Source: Nannochloropsis oceanica
Taxonomy: Eukaryota; Sar; Eustigmatophyceae; Eustigmatales; Monodopsidaceae
Reading direction: 5' to 3'
Length of the DNA stretch: 64,000 bases
NCBI GenBank assembly: GCA_004519485.1
Contig: CP038130.1
Coordinates: forward strand, 496,001 to 560,000
How positions within the stretch are numbered: the stretch's first letter is position 1; each line of letters opens with the position of its first letter. Both the position numbers and the translations under genes were made by a program. The notes under the pieces are model-generated. The model made no database searches and was not told the DNA's origin. It saw only the letters and a program-made list of their open reading frames with translations. Shown here in pieces: positions 1 to 10,919 of this stretch.

Positions 1-1477
1 TGTCATGCTCTCGGCCGGGTTCGTTCATTTACTCCACGACGCCGTCTCCTCCCTCGCGGGCCTGCAAACGAAAATGAACGGCTACCCCGTCAGTGAATTT
101 GTCTGTGCCTTGTCGTTTATTTGCGTTTTCTATATCGAGACGTTGGTTTCCCCGCCGGTCAAACCGGGGGAACACCATCATCTTGATCATATTCAGGTGG
201 ACAAGGGAACGGAGTGCTTCCCTTCTCAATGGGAATGGCAGGCAGGCCAGTCACCCAATAGAACCACGTGGACTCGCCCCAAGCAGACAGAACAGCAGCA
301 GCGGGAGAAGCAGCAGCAAGACTCATCACCATTATTACCACTATATGGTGCTGTGTTGCCGCCATCAACGGCAACAGGGGGCTTGTCAGGACCTAACTGC
401 TGCAGCCACAGTAGTAGTTGCAGCAAACAAATGAAAGAGACAACATCTTCGCCACAAATGCGAGCAGGCCCCGCAACCAGACTGTTGGAAGACACGGGCA
501 ATCAGGCGGGAGCCGGAGGAGGAGGAGCAGCAGTACAAGGACACACAGGTCTGCTGGCACACATGCAGCTGACCCATTCCCATCAGGTTGACCTCGAAGG
601 GTCTTTAACCGCGCGTGGCGACCATCAGGATCAGGAAGTGTGTACAAGAGCCGCAAGCAGTACCAAAGCGGGCCATCCCTCGTCCTCCTCTGCAGCGCAA
701 ATGCACTCTCAAACTCATTCTTACGGCCACGGCCACGGGCACAGCCATGAGCAAGGACACAATCATAGTCATACCCACGGAGATGGTGATATGCTTGGCC
801 TTTCTCTACATGGGCACAAGGACCTGCACACTTTCGCAGGTGCCTTATGCCTGCTTGCTGCCTTGGGCTTTCATTCTGTCATCGAGGGACTTGGGCTTGC
901 CACGGCCACGACGCAAAATGATGCGACGCAAGTAGGGGTCTTCATCGCGATTCTGGCGCACAAAGGATTAGCAGGTGAGTGTGTAGAAAGGATTGTTCGC
1001 CACCCCCCACATATACCCCTCTCTTTTTCTCCTCTTCTCTTCTCTCCTCTTCTCTTCTCTCCTCTTCTCTTTCTCTCTTTGCTAAGCGGGCCTGACCCTC
1101 CCCGAAGACTCCTTCTCATCCTTCCGCTCCCTTTCCCCTCTCTTGTTGCCGCCTACCCCCCTATCTCTCCAGGCCTTACCCTCGGCACCACCATGCTCCT
1201 CGCCGAAGCGAGCCAGACGGAATTCCTGGGCACGGCCCTGCTCTTCTCAGTAGCTACCCCTTTAGGGGTGGGTTTAGGAGCGTTGATTTCCTCCTACTGT
1301 AAGTCAGCAGAGGCTTTGGGTCTCATGGCTGCCATCGCGGCAGGGACATTCATTCACGTGGCGGCGATTGAAATCATCCCGTCGGCGTTCCGGGACACCA
1401 GCGCCACGCATCTTGCGAAATTGGCGTCCTTGACGGTGGGTTTTTTGGCAATGTCGGCCTTGTTTCTGGTAGAGTAA
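1..1477 (+). CDS. ZIP family zinc/metal transporter (5' partial)
   Basis: ZIP (SLC39) proteins move zinc and related metals into the cytosol. The window opens inside the first membrane segment (SAGFVHLLHDA), so the true start lies upstream. A second segment follows near residue 30, then a long Q/H-rich cytosolic loop ending in a histidine cluster (nt 725-785) typical of the metal-sensing loop. The transport core is clear: HSVIEGLGLATA (segment IV), AHKGLAG joined to LTLGTTMLL (segment V), and GTFIHVAAIEIIPSAF near the end. A GT-AG intron at 975-1172 interrupts segment V; it is 198 nt, a multiple of three, with no in-frame stop, so unspliced message would add 66 residues. The exact metal cannot be told from sequence. 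Confidence 0.88.
   Translation, partial: VMLSAGFVHLLHDAVSSLAGLQTKMNGYPVSEFVCALSFICVFYIETLVSPPVKPGEHHHLDHIQVDKGTECFPSQWEWQAGQSPNRTTWTRPKQTEQQQREKQQQDSSPLLPLYGAVLPPSTATGGLSGPNCCSHSSSCSKQMKETTSSPQMRAGPATRLLEDTGNQAGAGGGGAAVQGHTGLLAHMQLTHSHQVDLEGSLTARGDHQDQEVCTRAASSTKAGHPSSSSAAQMHSQTHSYGHGHGHSHEQGHNHSHTHGDGDMLGLSLHGHKDLHTFAGALCLLAALGFHSVIEGLGLATATTQNDATQVGVFIAILAHKGLAGECVERIVRHPPHIPLSFSPLLFSPLLFSPLLFLSLLSGPDPPRRLLLILPLPFPSLVAAYPPISPGLTLGTTMLLAEASQTEFLGTALLFSVATPLGVGLGALISSYCKSAEALGLMAAIAAGTFIHVAAIEIIPSAFRDTSATHLAKLASLTVGFLAMSALFLVE
1021..1085 (+). repeat. Pyrimidine-rich CTCTT repeat inside ZIP intron
   Basis: Imperfect tandem copies of a CTCTT/TCTCC unit lie inside the intron of the ZIP gene. 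It may serve as an extended polypyrimidine tract; no other role is visible. Confidence 0.6.
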
Positions 1478-2319
1478 GTACCGGTGATTAGAAAGGAGAC
1501 GGAGCAAAAAATTAGCCTGTCCTTCCATTCTCGGTATTTGCATTTGGTCACGTGAATATGAGGAGACGAGAGGGAGGAAAAAACATGTTGGAATAAAGAA
1601 CGCTGAGAGACTTGTCAGTAAGAGGTGTCCAACTGCCTGCTTTTGTCGTAGAGGGAAGCCCCTCTACCCTCCCTTTTTAAGGACGAGATGTATTCATCTT
1701 AGTTTGAGAGAGAGTAAATAGAATACAACGAGAGCATTGGTCAGGCGAAGCGAAAGACTCCCTTGTCCGACGAGGACGTTTTGAGAACACACACATCCTT
1801 TCCCTGGTCAAGAAGGAAAAGTGCTGAATCGAGGGGAAGCAGGTCTACTTATTGTAAAGATATGAAAGCTCCCCGATCATGGATAGACAGTGCCTGGACA
1901 TAGAGGGGAACGCACGCAAGCGAGTAAACAGACACAGAATGGGTGAGTAATTTGACAGTATTCAAACATATACAAAGACACGGAGTGGGAAAATGTCTTT
2001 GGTGTGCAGCGTAAGGGTATGTTAATGAAAATAAATTTTAAACAGCAGAACGACGACTTGAGCAGACAGGATGATCTTCTCCCTCAATCCTTTCCTTCTC
2101 CCTCCCTCCCTCCCTCCCATCTCCCTCCACTCAACCGGCCGTTAACCACTTCCGATCCCCCCCTTTTCCCCCTTCCCTATGCGTTGTACGTAAGTCTAAC
2201 AAGTGGGTCAAGATGATGTCAGCGTCTGCCGCTCAAGTTTTTGGTCGTCTTCTGATTCTTTTAAATACTCATGTATACACACGTCTTGTTCCTCTCCTTC
2301 CCACCCTCCCTCCCTGTGC
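1478..2319. other. Convergent intergenic region, no gene seen
   Basis: This stretch separates the 3' ends of the ZIP gene (+) and NHP2 (-). It is expected to hold both 3' untranslated regions. It contains CCCT-rich simple sequence near 2100-2170. The short frames here have no recognisable protein character. Confidence 0.6.
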
Positions 2320-3427
2320 TCACGCAGTCGACGCCTCCTTTATCTCGAGCACCATCTTGGCATACGTTTCTTTCTCCTCCTTTCCTGCATCTTTATTGCT
2401 CACCAACACACAACTTGTTGGTCGCTTCACTGCCGCTGCACTGCCCAGGTCATGCTTGGACGGTACGTAAATATAGGGGGTGTCTTTCTCCTCACACAAG
2501 ACTGCCAGGTGGCTTATGACGTCGACCGGGTAGATGTCCCCCGCGATGAGACAGATGCCTTTCTCGCCCTTCTTGAGTCCTTTTACCACTTCCTTGACGC
2601 CGCGTTTAACGTTCTTGGCGGACGAGGCTTTTTTTACGAGCTTGTAAAGTTTCTTGGTCAATTTCTTACCGGCCAGAGGCTTGGAGATGATACTGACAGC
2701 TTTTAACCGGTCTTCGTAGGATTTGGCGCTGTTGGTTAGGTGGAGGGATGAGGGATGGATGGTGGCTTATGTGAGAGATGGTGAGCGCGGGAAGGGAGAG
2801 TTAGGAGGGGAAACGTTATCAGCACTATGTCTTCGTGGGTCATGGCTCTGCTTTGTTTTGGGGAGTGGATAGGGGAAGAAAGGTAAGCGGAGTGGGATTC
2901 ACAGAGTTCGCGTGCCAATGATATTGGCCTTGAATAGGTCACCATTTATTCATGCAAAGACATGATTGCATTCCAAGAAGGGCGATTGTGTGAATGAAAT
3001 GAGTCAAGGGCGTTGCTGATAGGAGAGGTTGTACTTTGAGACGACGACTGGGCGACATTTTGTCGAAAGCATGCTTGTGCTCAAGTGATTTATCCTGATC
3101 TCTGAGGAACGCAAAGCCTTGTCATTATAGTGGCTCTGAATTTTGGGGAAAACGTGGCACACGGCGGCCGAGTTAAGAGGCCGAGGCAGGGAGTACCAAG
3201 TGCGGGTTGGTGTGAGCACAGGCCAAACTCTGCTCACAGCCTATAATTCTTGCTGCGCCGCGCCAGACTCTCAAACAGGGTATGCTAAAGGCGAGGCGAA
3301 CAAGAGCCCACAACGACAGGGCATAGAGAAGGTGGATGCATTGCGAGAAGGCAGGGTATACTTGGATGGGTGGGGAGGCTGTGCAAGAACAAACGTACCC
3401 TTTCTTCGTGCCCTCGTCGTCGCTCAT
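2320..3427 (-). CDS. NHP2: H/ACA snoRNP subunit NHP2 (L7Ae family)
   Basis: NHP2 binds H/ACA guide RNAs in the nucleolus and is part of the pseudouridine synthase complex (and of telomerase in some lineages). The L7Ae core is in the long exon (2320-2728): LTKKLYKLVKKASSAK, KRGVKEVVKGLKKGEKG, IAGDIYPVDVISHLAVLCEE, YIYVPSKHDLG and KRPTSCVL match NHP2 rather than ribosomal L7Ae. Exon 1 is 29 nt (3399-3427, MSDDEGTKKG) with donor GTACGT; the 670-nt intron 2729-3398 ends with a CTAAC branch-like sequence and CAG. Joining restores frame (GG+C = Gly), giving 145 residues, close to the 150-160 of the family. The tiny first exon rests on phase and start context only. Confidence 0.88.
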
Positions 3428-3492
3428 GTTCCCGGTGCGACTGCAGACTCTTCTGCTGCTCTTGAGCTGTAAGATTGTGGTGAAAGGGTGAC

Positions 3493-4342
3493 ATGGCAAG
3501 TAAGTGGCAAAAGAAAAAAAATAGCTGGGGTCCATTGATTGATATCCGAGATGTGCCGAGTTTTTCTCCCGTCGGCATGCGTCGTGTGATGGATGGTATA
3601 CCTCAAGGTAAACCTTGTCCGGAGAGTCTCTTTACTGAACAAGGTTTACAAAAAGCGGTCAATGATTGCTTGAGTCAATTTTCAGATTCATTTGTAGCTA
3701 AAATGCTGCCCCCCCCCCCCACCCAGCATAAAAGTGACTTCGTGTGAGGTAACAGAACATACAGATGCCCATATGGAAGGTGAGGGAACTTACTTTACTT
3801 TTCGGGAACTTCTAGACGCCGCAAGCATCGGCACAAAATTTACTGAATCCCATACACACACCAGTAAATCGAAATCCTGTAACCCCCATTGATGCTTGGC
3901 GCCGGCCTGTTGCAGGCTTCGTGCGTGCTGCACGAAATTGCCATCCTTCCTCATCGCACTTCCCACATCTCCATCTGCTTTGCAGCCTATGTGCTTCTCT
4001 CTCTTGCGCAAGAGGCGCACCACAGCAAAGGCAGAGTGCATAGCTTGGCCACAACATCGCAGTGGCCCACCAGTGTCCCTTTCGAGTATTGCAGGGGAGA
4101 GATTTGCCGTGCCGTGGCTATCACATGGGACGAAACAAATTGGACAGAACATTTGAGGTCCGCTTCCCAGCTGGCGAATCGCATTATCCTGCAAGCACCT
4201 GGCCCTATTGCGGAAAGGCGCATCAAGAGCCTCTCTCGCACCATTAAATGCATCACTGATGTACTTGGCTATTATCCGTGGATTTGCTTACCCTTTCCAC
4301 CTTATCACCATCTCTACCCACCAAACAGAAAACATTACATAA
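3493..4342. promoter_or_regulatory. Upstream region between NHP2 and sHSP; weak frames only
   Basis: This region separates divergent NHP2 (-) and the small heat-shock gene (+). It has an open frame at 3493-3747 (+, 84 codons, begins MASKWQKKKN) and one at 3790-4194 (-, 134 codons). Neither shows a domain I recognise, so I do not call them genes. A perfect heat-shock element (alternating GAA and TTC blocks) was not found by eye. Confidence 0.4.
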
Positions 4343-4966
4343 ATGTTTGGGCATCCTGGCCATATGCTCGCGTTCGACCAAGGTGGGATGAATGCTGACA
4401 TGGCCCATCATCTGATGCTTAATCCCCACCATCCGCACCACCACTCGCACATGTTGATGGATATCAGGTACGAGGATTGAGGGAGAAAATTGTGGAAGAA
4501 GAAAATCGGAGGATTAAAGAAGAGTGAAGTGTTTTATGTACATGTATTCTTGGCAGCGCTTTATAAGGACTTCTTTCTTCTCACACTCCCTCTCATCCTC
4601 CTCCTCCCTCCTTCTCTCCCAACCTTTTGCTCACGACACAGTGAGACCGACCGTGAGTACCGCATCGAGGTTGACCTCCCCGGGAACAAGAAAGACGACA
4701 TCGATATCAGCGTGGACGACGACGTGCTGACCATTCAAACAGAGCGTCGGGAGGAGTCCAGCGAGGACCAACTTAACTATCATGTGAAAGAACGACGGGT
4801 GGGCAAGAGTAAACGCTCCATTCGTCTGCCCAAGAGCGCTGATACTGATTCGATTCGAGCGCAGTACATGGATGGGGTATTGCGAATCTGTGTGGACAAG
4901 AAGACGGAGAAGTCCCAGAGCAAAAGCGTTATAATTACTGACCATTCTTATCCTTTTGCGAAATGA
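4343..4966 (+). CDS. Small heat-shock protein, HSP20/alpha-crystallin
   Basis: Small HSPs are ATP-independent holdases that keep unfolding proteins soluble. Two exons: 4343-4467 and 4642-4966, with donor GTACGA and an acceptor after CGACACAG. The join makes Ser from AG+T and creates the domain opening DISETDREYRIEVDLPG. The alpha-crystallin domain continues through DDIDISVDDDVLTIQ, the middle loop, and a beta-9-like LPKSADTDSIRAQYMDGVLRI; the tail ends SYPFAK. Total 149 residues. The start is the first ATG after an in-frame TAA. The N-terminal arm is Met/His-rich (HHPHHHSH), unusual for the family and able in principle to bind metal. A class I-type cytosolic or nuclear protein is likely, as no targeting signal is seen. 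Confidence 0.88.
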
Positions 4967-5671
4967 GAAGGCCGCCCACCCCCGGAGGGGGCGGAGGTGA
5001 GGAGCCGGAGATGGAGGAAGAAGGGTAGGACAAGTCGGCTACATCGGGAAAGCGGAAGAGAGAGCGGAGTAAAGCGAGGTGGGGGTTAAGAAGACGTTGA
5101 GGTTTGAGACAGATGAAGAAAATGTGGTAGATAGAGAGCAAAGACGTGAATGAGAGGCAACTTCCTGAGCAGCCCAATTAGTTGCTACACTCGCAAGGAG
5201 TAGGGGAATATGTGTAGAGACAAAGGGATAGAGATGCAGTGGGTGGAGATTAAAGGGAATAGGACCCCGAAGAGAATAGCAAATGATGCGAGTGTCCCCT
5301 GCTTAGGATCGAATGTCAAAGAGGTATTGGCGTGAGGAGGGAGGGGAAACACCAAGTCTTAGAGGAGCGAGCTGCGCTGGCAGTCACATCAGGATAGACG
5401 AAGTCATGGGACTCAATAAGAACAAAAGCGGCGGACGACTGTCCCTGACAACCAACTGTTACACTCATACATGTAAAAGTGTGACTGCTTTTGCGCTTTT
5501 GCTTTTGCGTTACTTTTTTTAGGCCCAAGTTTCTTTAAAAAAACACGCACATGGGCCAGCGAGCCTGTCCTCCGCGACCTTGCTTGTCCCCTTGCGCTAT
5601 TCCCTCGCCACCATGAACTAAGTCCGCCGCAACGATTGGCAACCAAACAGCACCACTCCCGCTATAGCATC
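4967..5671. other. Intergenic, sHSP 3' end to 5-oxoprolinase start
   Basis: The region holds the expected 3' untranslated sequence of the heat-shock gene and the upstream sequence of 5-oxoprolinase, both on the plus strand. I see no gene, tRNA or repeat of note. Frames in it are short and of low-complexity composition. Confidence 0.55.
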
Positions 5672-8600
5672 ATGGCTCCTGCCTTCAGCTTCGCCATCGA
5701 CCGTGGGGGCACGTTCACCGACGTCTTTTGCGTCCTGCCTGGTAAGTCTTTCCCGGGTAGGGCAACCTCCCCTTCCGCCCCCGACCTCTCATACACAATC
5801 ACAAACCCGTACAGAAGGAAAGGGCCACCGTGTTTTGAAGTTGTTGAGTGAAGACCCTGCCAACTACCCAGATGCGCCGCGAGAGGTGAGGAAAGAAAAG
5901 GGACGACGGACCGAAGGAGGGGAAGGCAGACAGTCTTATCTCAATAAGCCAGAGACCTCATAATACATACTTTCTCTTTGAAACCCAGGGTATCCGTCGT
6001 ATTCTGGAGAAAGAAACAGGCGTGCCGCATCCACGCGACCAACCTCTCGACACTTCGCGTATCGCCTCAATCAAGATGGGCACCACCGTCGCCACCAACG
6101 CCCTCCTCGAACGGAAAGGAGAACGCTTCGCTTTGGCTATCACAAGTGGATTTCGCGATCTGCTCCATATTGGCAATCAGTCCCGGCCCAACATATTTGA
6201 CCTCAAAGTGCGTAAACCCGAAGTCCTTTACGAAACCGTCGTTGAGATCGAGGAGCGTGTTGTGCTAGTGCCCGAGAGTCAGCCGTCCCATCCCGACGAT
6301 TTGCTGGGCGTGACAGGGGAGCGGATACGCATTGAAAAGGCCGTGGATGAAGCGATGGCCCGGAAACAGCTGCAGGCACTGTATGATGCAGGTTTCACCA
6401 GCGTGGCTGTTGTTTTGTTGCATGCCTACACTTTTACTGCTCATGAGGTGCTGTTGGGGAGGCTGGCCAAGGAGATTGGTTTCAGGCAAGTCTCGCTCTC
6501 ATCGCAGGTGATGCCGATGGTAAAGATGGTACCGAGAGGATTAACTACTTGTATTGATGCCTATCTTACCCCGGTCATCGATGCGTACTTGCAGTCGTTC
6601 AAGTCAGGGTTTGACAGGGGCTTAGAAGGGAACGTCAAGGTGGCATTTATGCAGAGTGATGGAGGTTTGGCGCCCATGAATGCGTTTTCGGGCCATCGGG
6701 CTATTTTGTCAGGGCCAGCAGGAGGGGTGGTGGGGTATGCAGCAACGGTTTTTCAGAAGGATGGAGAGGGGGAGGGAGGGAGGGAAGGACAGCCTTCGAT
6801 TGGGTTTGATATGGGCGGGACTTCAACGGATGTGTCGAGGTATGACGGCTCGTTTCAGCACGTGTTTGAGACGACGACAGCGGGGATTACCATCCAGTCC
6901 CCTCAGTTGGATATAAGTACCGTGGCGGCCGGGGGAGGGAGCCGGTTGAATTTCCGCAATGGCCTATTTGTGGTCGGTCCCGAGAGCGCCGGGGCGCATC
7001 CAGGGCCTGTTTGCTACCGGAAAGGTGGGGTTTTAGCCTTGACAGATGCGAACTTATTGCTGGGACGTGTGATTCCTAAGTATTTTCCTCATATTTTTGG
7101 TCCACGGGAAGACGAGCCTTTGGATGCCGTGGCGGTGCGGATAGCTTTTGAGGCTTTGACTGAGGAAGTGAATGCATTCAGTGCTGCGGAAGCTGCTGCT
7201 TCTGCCACTGGTGGCGCAGAGCTGCAGTACAAGAAGAAGACAGTGGATGAAGTGGCGTATGGGTTTGTACGGGTGGCGAACGAGGCGATGTGTCGGCCGA
7301 TTCGGAATTTGACGACGATGCGAGGGTTCGATATTACTACGCATGCCCTCGCTTGTTTTGGGGGGGCTGGTCCACAGCATTGTTGTGCGATGGCCAAAGC
7401 GCTGGGCATGCGGAGGATTGTTGTGAGCCGTTTCTCCGGCGTGTTGTCGGCATATGGCATTCATTTGGCAGATATCGTTGTGGAGAAGCAGGAGCCGGCG
7501 GCAGGGTTGTATTGTCCTCAATCGAGATCTGTATTGGAAGCTCGCTTGGATGCCCTAGAGGAAGCAGCGAGGGAAGAGTTACAGGCGCAGGGCTTTGAAC
7601 CAGAGGCTGTGCAGGTGGAACGATATTTGAATCTTCGGTTTGCGGGAACGGACTGTGCGTTGATGACGACGGCGGCATGTGGCAGCAGTGGTGGTGACGA
7701 TGGTGATTACGGCGCTGCTTTCGAGGCCAACTACCAGCGGGAGTTTGGGTTTAAGCTAACTGGACGGGATATAATGGTGGATGATGTCCGTATCCGCGCC
7801 ACGGGGCACAGTCAGTCAGGGGCCCGCCAAAAAATAGCTGCAGCAGCAGCAGGTGAGCAGCCTATCGCTACGGATTACGAAGCTGTGTATTTTGAAGGGC
7901 TTGGGCGGGTGCAAACGCCCTTGTACAGAGCTGAGGAGCTTAAGGCAGGGTTTGTCATACCGGGCCCTGCGATCATTATGCAGAACATTTCGACTGTCGT
8001 TGTTGACCCGGGTTGTGCTGCTCATGTGACACTCGAGGGTGATTTTGAGATAGTGGTGGGGGAGGCGGAGACAAAGAGGATTACCACTGAATTGGACCCG
8101 ATTTATCTGTCAATCTTTGCGCATCGCTTTATGGGTATTGCGGAGCAAATGGGACGGACATTGCAGAGGACCTCGATAAGTGTGAATATCAAAGAGCGGC
8201 TTGATTTTAGCTGCGCGATTTTTGATGAGTCAGGGGGTCTGGTTGCCAATGCACCACATTTACCCGTCCATTTGGGCGCGATGCAGGAGGCTGTGAAGTA
8301 TCAATTGAAACATTGGGGAGAGAAAGGCTTGAAGGAGGGAGATGTGTTGGTATCGAACCATCCACAATTGGCGGGAGGCTCGCATTTGCCTGACATTACG
8401 GTGATTACGCCGGTGTTTAATGAAGGGAGAATTGTATTTTTTGTGGCAAGCCGTGGACATCATGCTGATGTGGGTGGCATTGCCCCTGGGTCGATGCCGT
8501 CACTGTCGAAGCGATTGGAGGAGGAGGGGGCGGCGATTGTGGCTTTTAAGTTGGTGGAAGGTGGAGTGTTCCAAGAAAAGGGAATCACCGAGTTGCTTCA

Positions 8601-9825
8601 GGCTCCGGCCCAAGTGCCGGGTAGTAGTGGCACACGTAATTTACAAGACAATTTGAGTGATCTACACGCACAAGTGGCAGCTAATACACAAGGGGCAAGT
8701 TTGATGCATTCTCTGGTAGCAGAATATGGGATTGAGGTGGTCCAAGCGTACATGCAGCACATCCAAACCAACGCCGAGCGGGCCGTCCGCGTGATGCTCA
8801 CCGCTTTTTCCACCCGTCAGCAGTTGCCGCTGATTGGAACAGTCAAAGCGGAAGATTTTATGGATGATGGCACGCCGATCTGCTTAGCGATTACAATTGA
8901 TCGGACGCAGGGCTCGGCGGTATTTGATTTTGCGGGCACGGGGCCTGAGCTGTATGGGAATTTGAATGCCCCTCCTGCTGTGACGGCTTCTGCGGTCATT
9001 TATTGCTTGCGTTGCCTCCTGCCCGACGTGGATATTCCTTTGAATCAAGGTTGTTTGGTGCCGGTTGAGATACGTATCCCGCCTTCAAGTCTGTTGAACC
9101 CAAGCCCGACCGCCGCGGTGGTTGGAGGCAACGTATTGACTTCCCAGAGGATAACTGACGTGATTTTTCGAGCGTTTGGCGCCGTGGCTGCTTCGCAAGG
9201 ATGCATGAATAACTTGACTTTCGGATATGCTTCTATGGGCTACTATGAGACAATCGCGGGAGGGGCAGGGGCAGGGCCAACGTGGCATGGGGAGAGTGGC
9301 GTGCATACTCATATGACGAACACACGGATTACGGATCCAGAAATTTTGGAGAGGCGGTTTCCGGTACTATTGCGTGCTTTTGTATTACGGAATGGCTCGG
9401 GGGGAAGGGGGAAGCATTGTGGTGGGGACGGGGTGATACGTGAGTTGGAGTTTCGACGGCCGTTAGTTGTGAGTATCTTGTCGGAGCGGCGGGCCTTTCG
9501 ACCGTACGGGCTGGAGGGGGGAGAGGCAGGGGCACGGGGCTTGAATTTGTTGACTTTTGCCAAGAGTGGGATAAACGGAGAAGGAGGAGGAAGAGGGAGC
9601 AGGCTGGTAAATTTGGGGGGCAAGAACACGGTGCAGGTGCATGCAGGGGATGTCTTGACAATTTACACCCCGGGTGGGGGGGGGTTTGGGGTGGGCTCGG
9701 GGGGAGAGGAAGAGGAGGGTGGGGGGGAAAGGAGACCGGTCAAGCGGCGAGGTGTCGTGCATCATCTAGGTAATAAGGGTGGTGGTAGTTTGGGCCAATA
9801 CAAAATTGCGCAAGAGTCGGCGTAA
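5672..9825 (+). CDS. OXP1: 5-oxoprolinase (ATP-hydrolysing)
   Basis: Cleaves 5-oxo-L-proline to glutamate with ATP in the gamma-glutamyl (glutathione) cycle, in the cytosol. Three exons: 5672-5741, 5815-5885, 5989-9825, giving 1,325 residues, near the usual 1,290. The joins build the family sequence [19 protein letters not shown] followed by [10 protein letters not shown]. The N half is the HyuA (hydantoinase A) fold with its two nucleotide-loop motifs [12 protein letters not shown] (residues 8-19) and [12 protein letters not shown] (near 320), then [13 protein letters not shown]. The C half is HyuB, starting about residue 745 with [20 protein letters not shown] and including [15 protein letters not shown]. 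Both subunits fused in one chain is normal for eukaryotic oxoprolinases. The C-terminus carries a Gly/Glu-rich tail beyond the HyuB core. Confidence 0.95.
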
Positions 9826-10919
9826 GAGGTATTGGTGTGGAGAAATGGGACGCCCGGGTATATGAGGGATTGAAACGACGTGGATGGAAGAAGGCGGGGG
9901 ATTGACCAGTAAGATTTAAGGTGTGTAGTTCATCGTGAATGCGAATTGTAATTTGTAGGTCATGAACATCGGTAACGTATGGATCCCCCCCCAAAAGAAG
10001 CAAGAACAAGTAGCCATGAAGAGAATTTGGACGTTGGGGTTGGAATGAGTGGGAGGTCGAGCACCATCGAGATTCGAGGATTCAAACGTGTGGCTGTCAG
10101 GACTTCAAGTAAGATCTCCCTTGATTTTTGGATATTCGAGCATTCATGCACCCACCGAATCCGCTTAGGCTTGCCTCTTCATACCTCTCCAAATCAAGTC
10201 GATGTTGGTATGGGCCATCGGTTGAGGGAGAAGCTGCTGGCTGTTGTCACGCCTAAGCTGCTTCCAGTCTTGGGAGAAATTGGGGACAACGTGGCTGCTT
10301 TCTCCTTCGATTGTGAGAGGCCACGTTTGCACATCGTGACAGCGTTTTGCTTGGTCATGTGCATGCTGTACTCTCGTGCTGACCACCTCTATATTAACCT
10401 TGCATTCAGCTTGTTCAATGGGTAGCAGAAATCTACGTCAACATTCAGCCAACCCTTTACAGAGCGAACGAGCTCTTTTGGCAAGATCAATCAATGCAAA
10501 GGCGAGCTCTTCGTACACACAATGCCATCCATTGCACACGATGCTTGCCGTTGGCTCACCCCTTACCTCTCAAATATGCATGCAAATCAGTGCGCGTGTT
10601 CATGGTCTGAGAGTGCGGCGATCTGACCTATTCATCACGCTAAGGCCAATCGAGCTTATTCAAGATGGCTGGCTCTCAGTAGCCTTCTCGAATTGCTGGC
10701 CTCCCCCCCTAGCCATGCGCCACTAACAGAAGTCCTCATGTCATCCTCCTTTCCCCACCCCTTCCACCATACACAGGCAATAGCCACTCGTGCTCCTTGT
10801 CAGCGCGGCGTGTAAGCTATCAGCTCCTTGCATCCTTCCAAAAAGCAGACACAGCTACCACCTAGGTAGCAGGAAAAGCAAGCCTTGCAAGAAGCAAAGA
10901 AGCCAAAACCACGGAAACT
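9826..10919. other. Intergenic, 1.1 kb, no supported gene
   Basis: This is the 3' flank of 5-oxoprolinase and the upstream region of the ApaG-domain gene. An open frame at 9979-10425 (+, 148 codons) and one at 10376-10726 (+) show no domain or conserved motif, so they are not called. No RNA gene was recognised. Confidence 0.5.

Noticed and set aside
2740-3390. A snoRNA inside the NHP2 intron
   Set aside because: I looked for C/D boxes (RTGATGA, CTGA) and H/ACA ends on the minus strand and found no convincing pair.
3493-3747. 84-codon plus-strand frame upstream of the heat-shock gene
   Set aside because: No family was recognised and composition alone is not enough. It begins at a GTAAGT-containing site that could itself be a splice donor.
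3790-4194. 134-codon minus-strand frame with several Cys (CPIC, CDS, CC)
   Set aside because: The Cys spacing fits no zinc-binding family I know. It is near the sHSP upstream region and has no splice support.
6280-9660. Several 70-155-codon frames opposite or out of frame with 5-oxoprolinase
   Set aside because: They are shadows of a 1,325-residue enzyme whose own frame is continuous and fully conserved.
9979-10425. 148-codon plus-strand frame after 5-oxoprolinase
   Set aside because: There is no domain, no signal and no conserved wording. It lies in a likely untranslated region.
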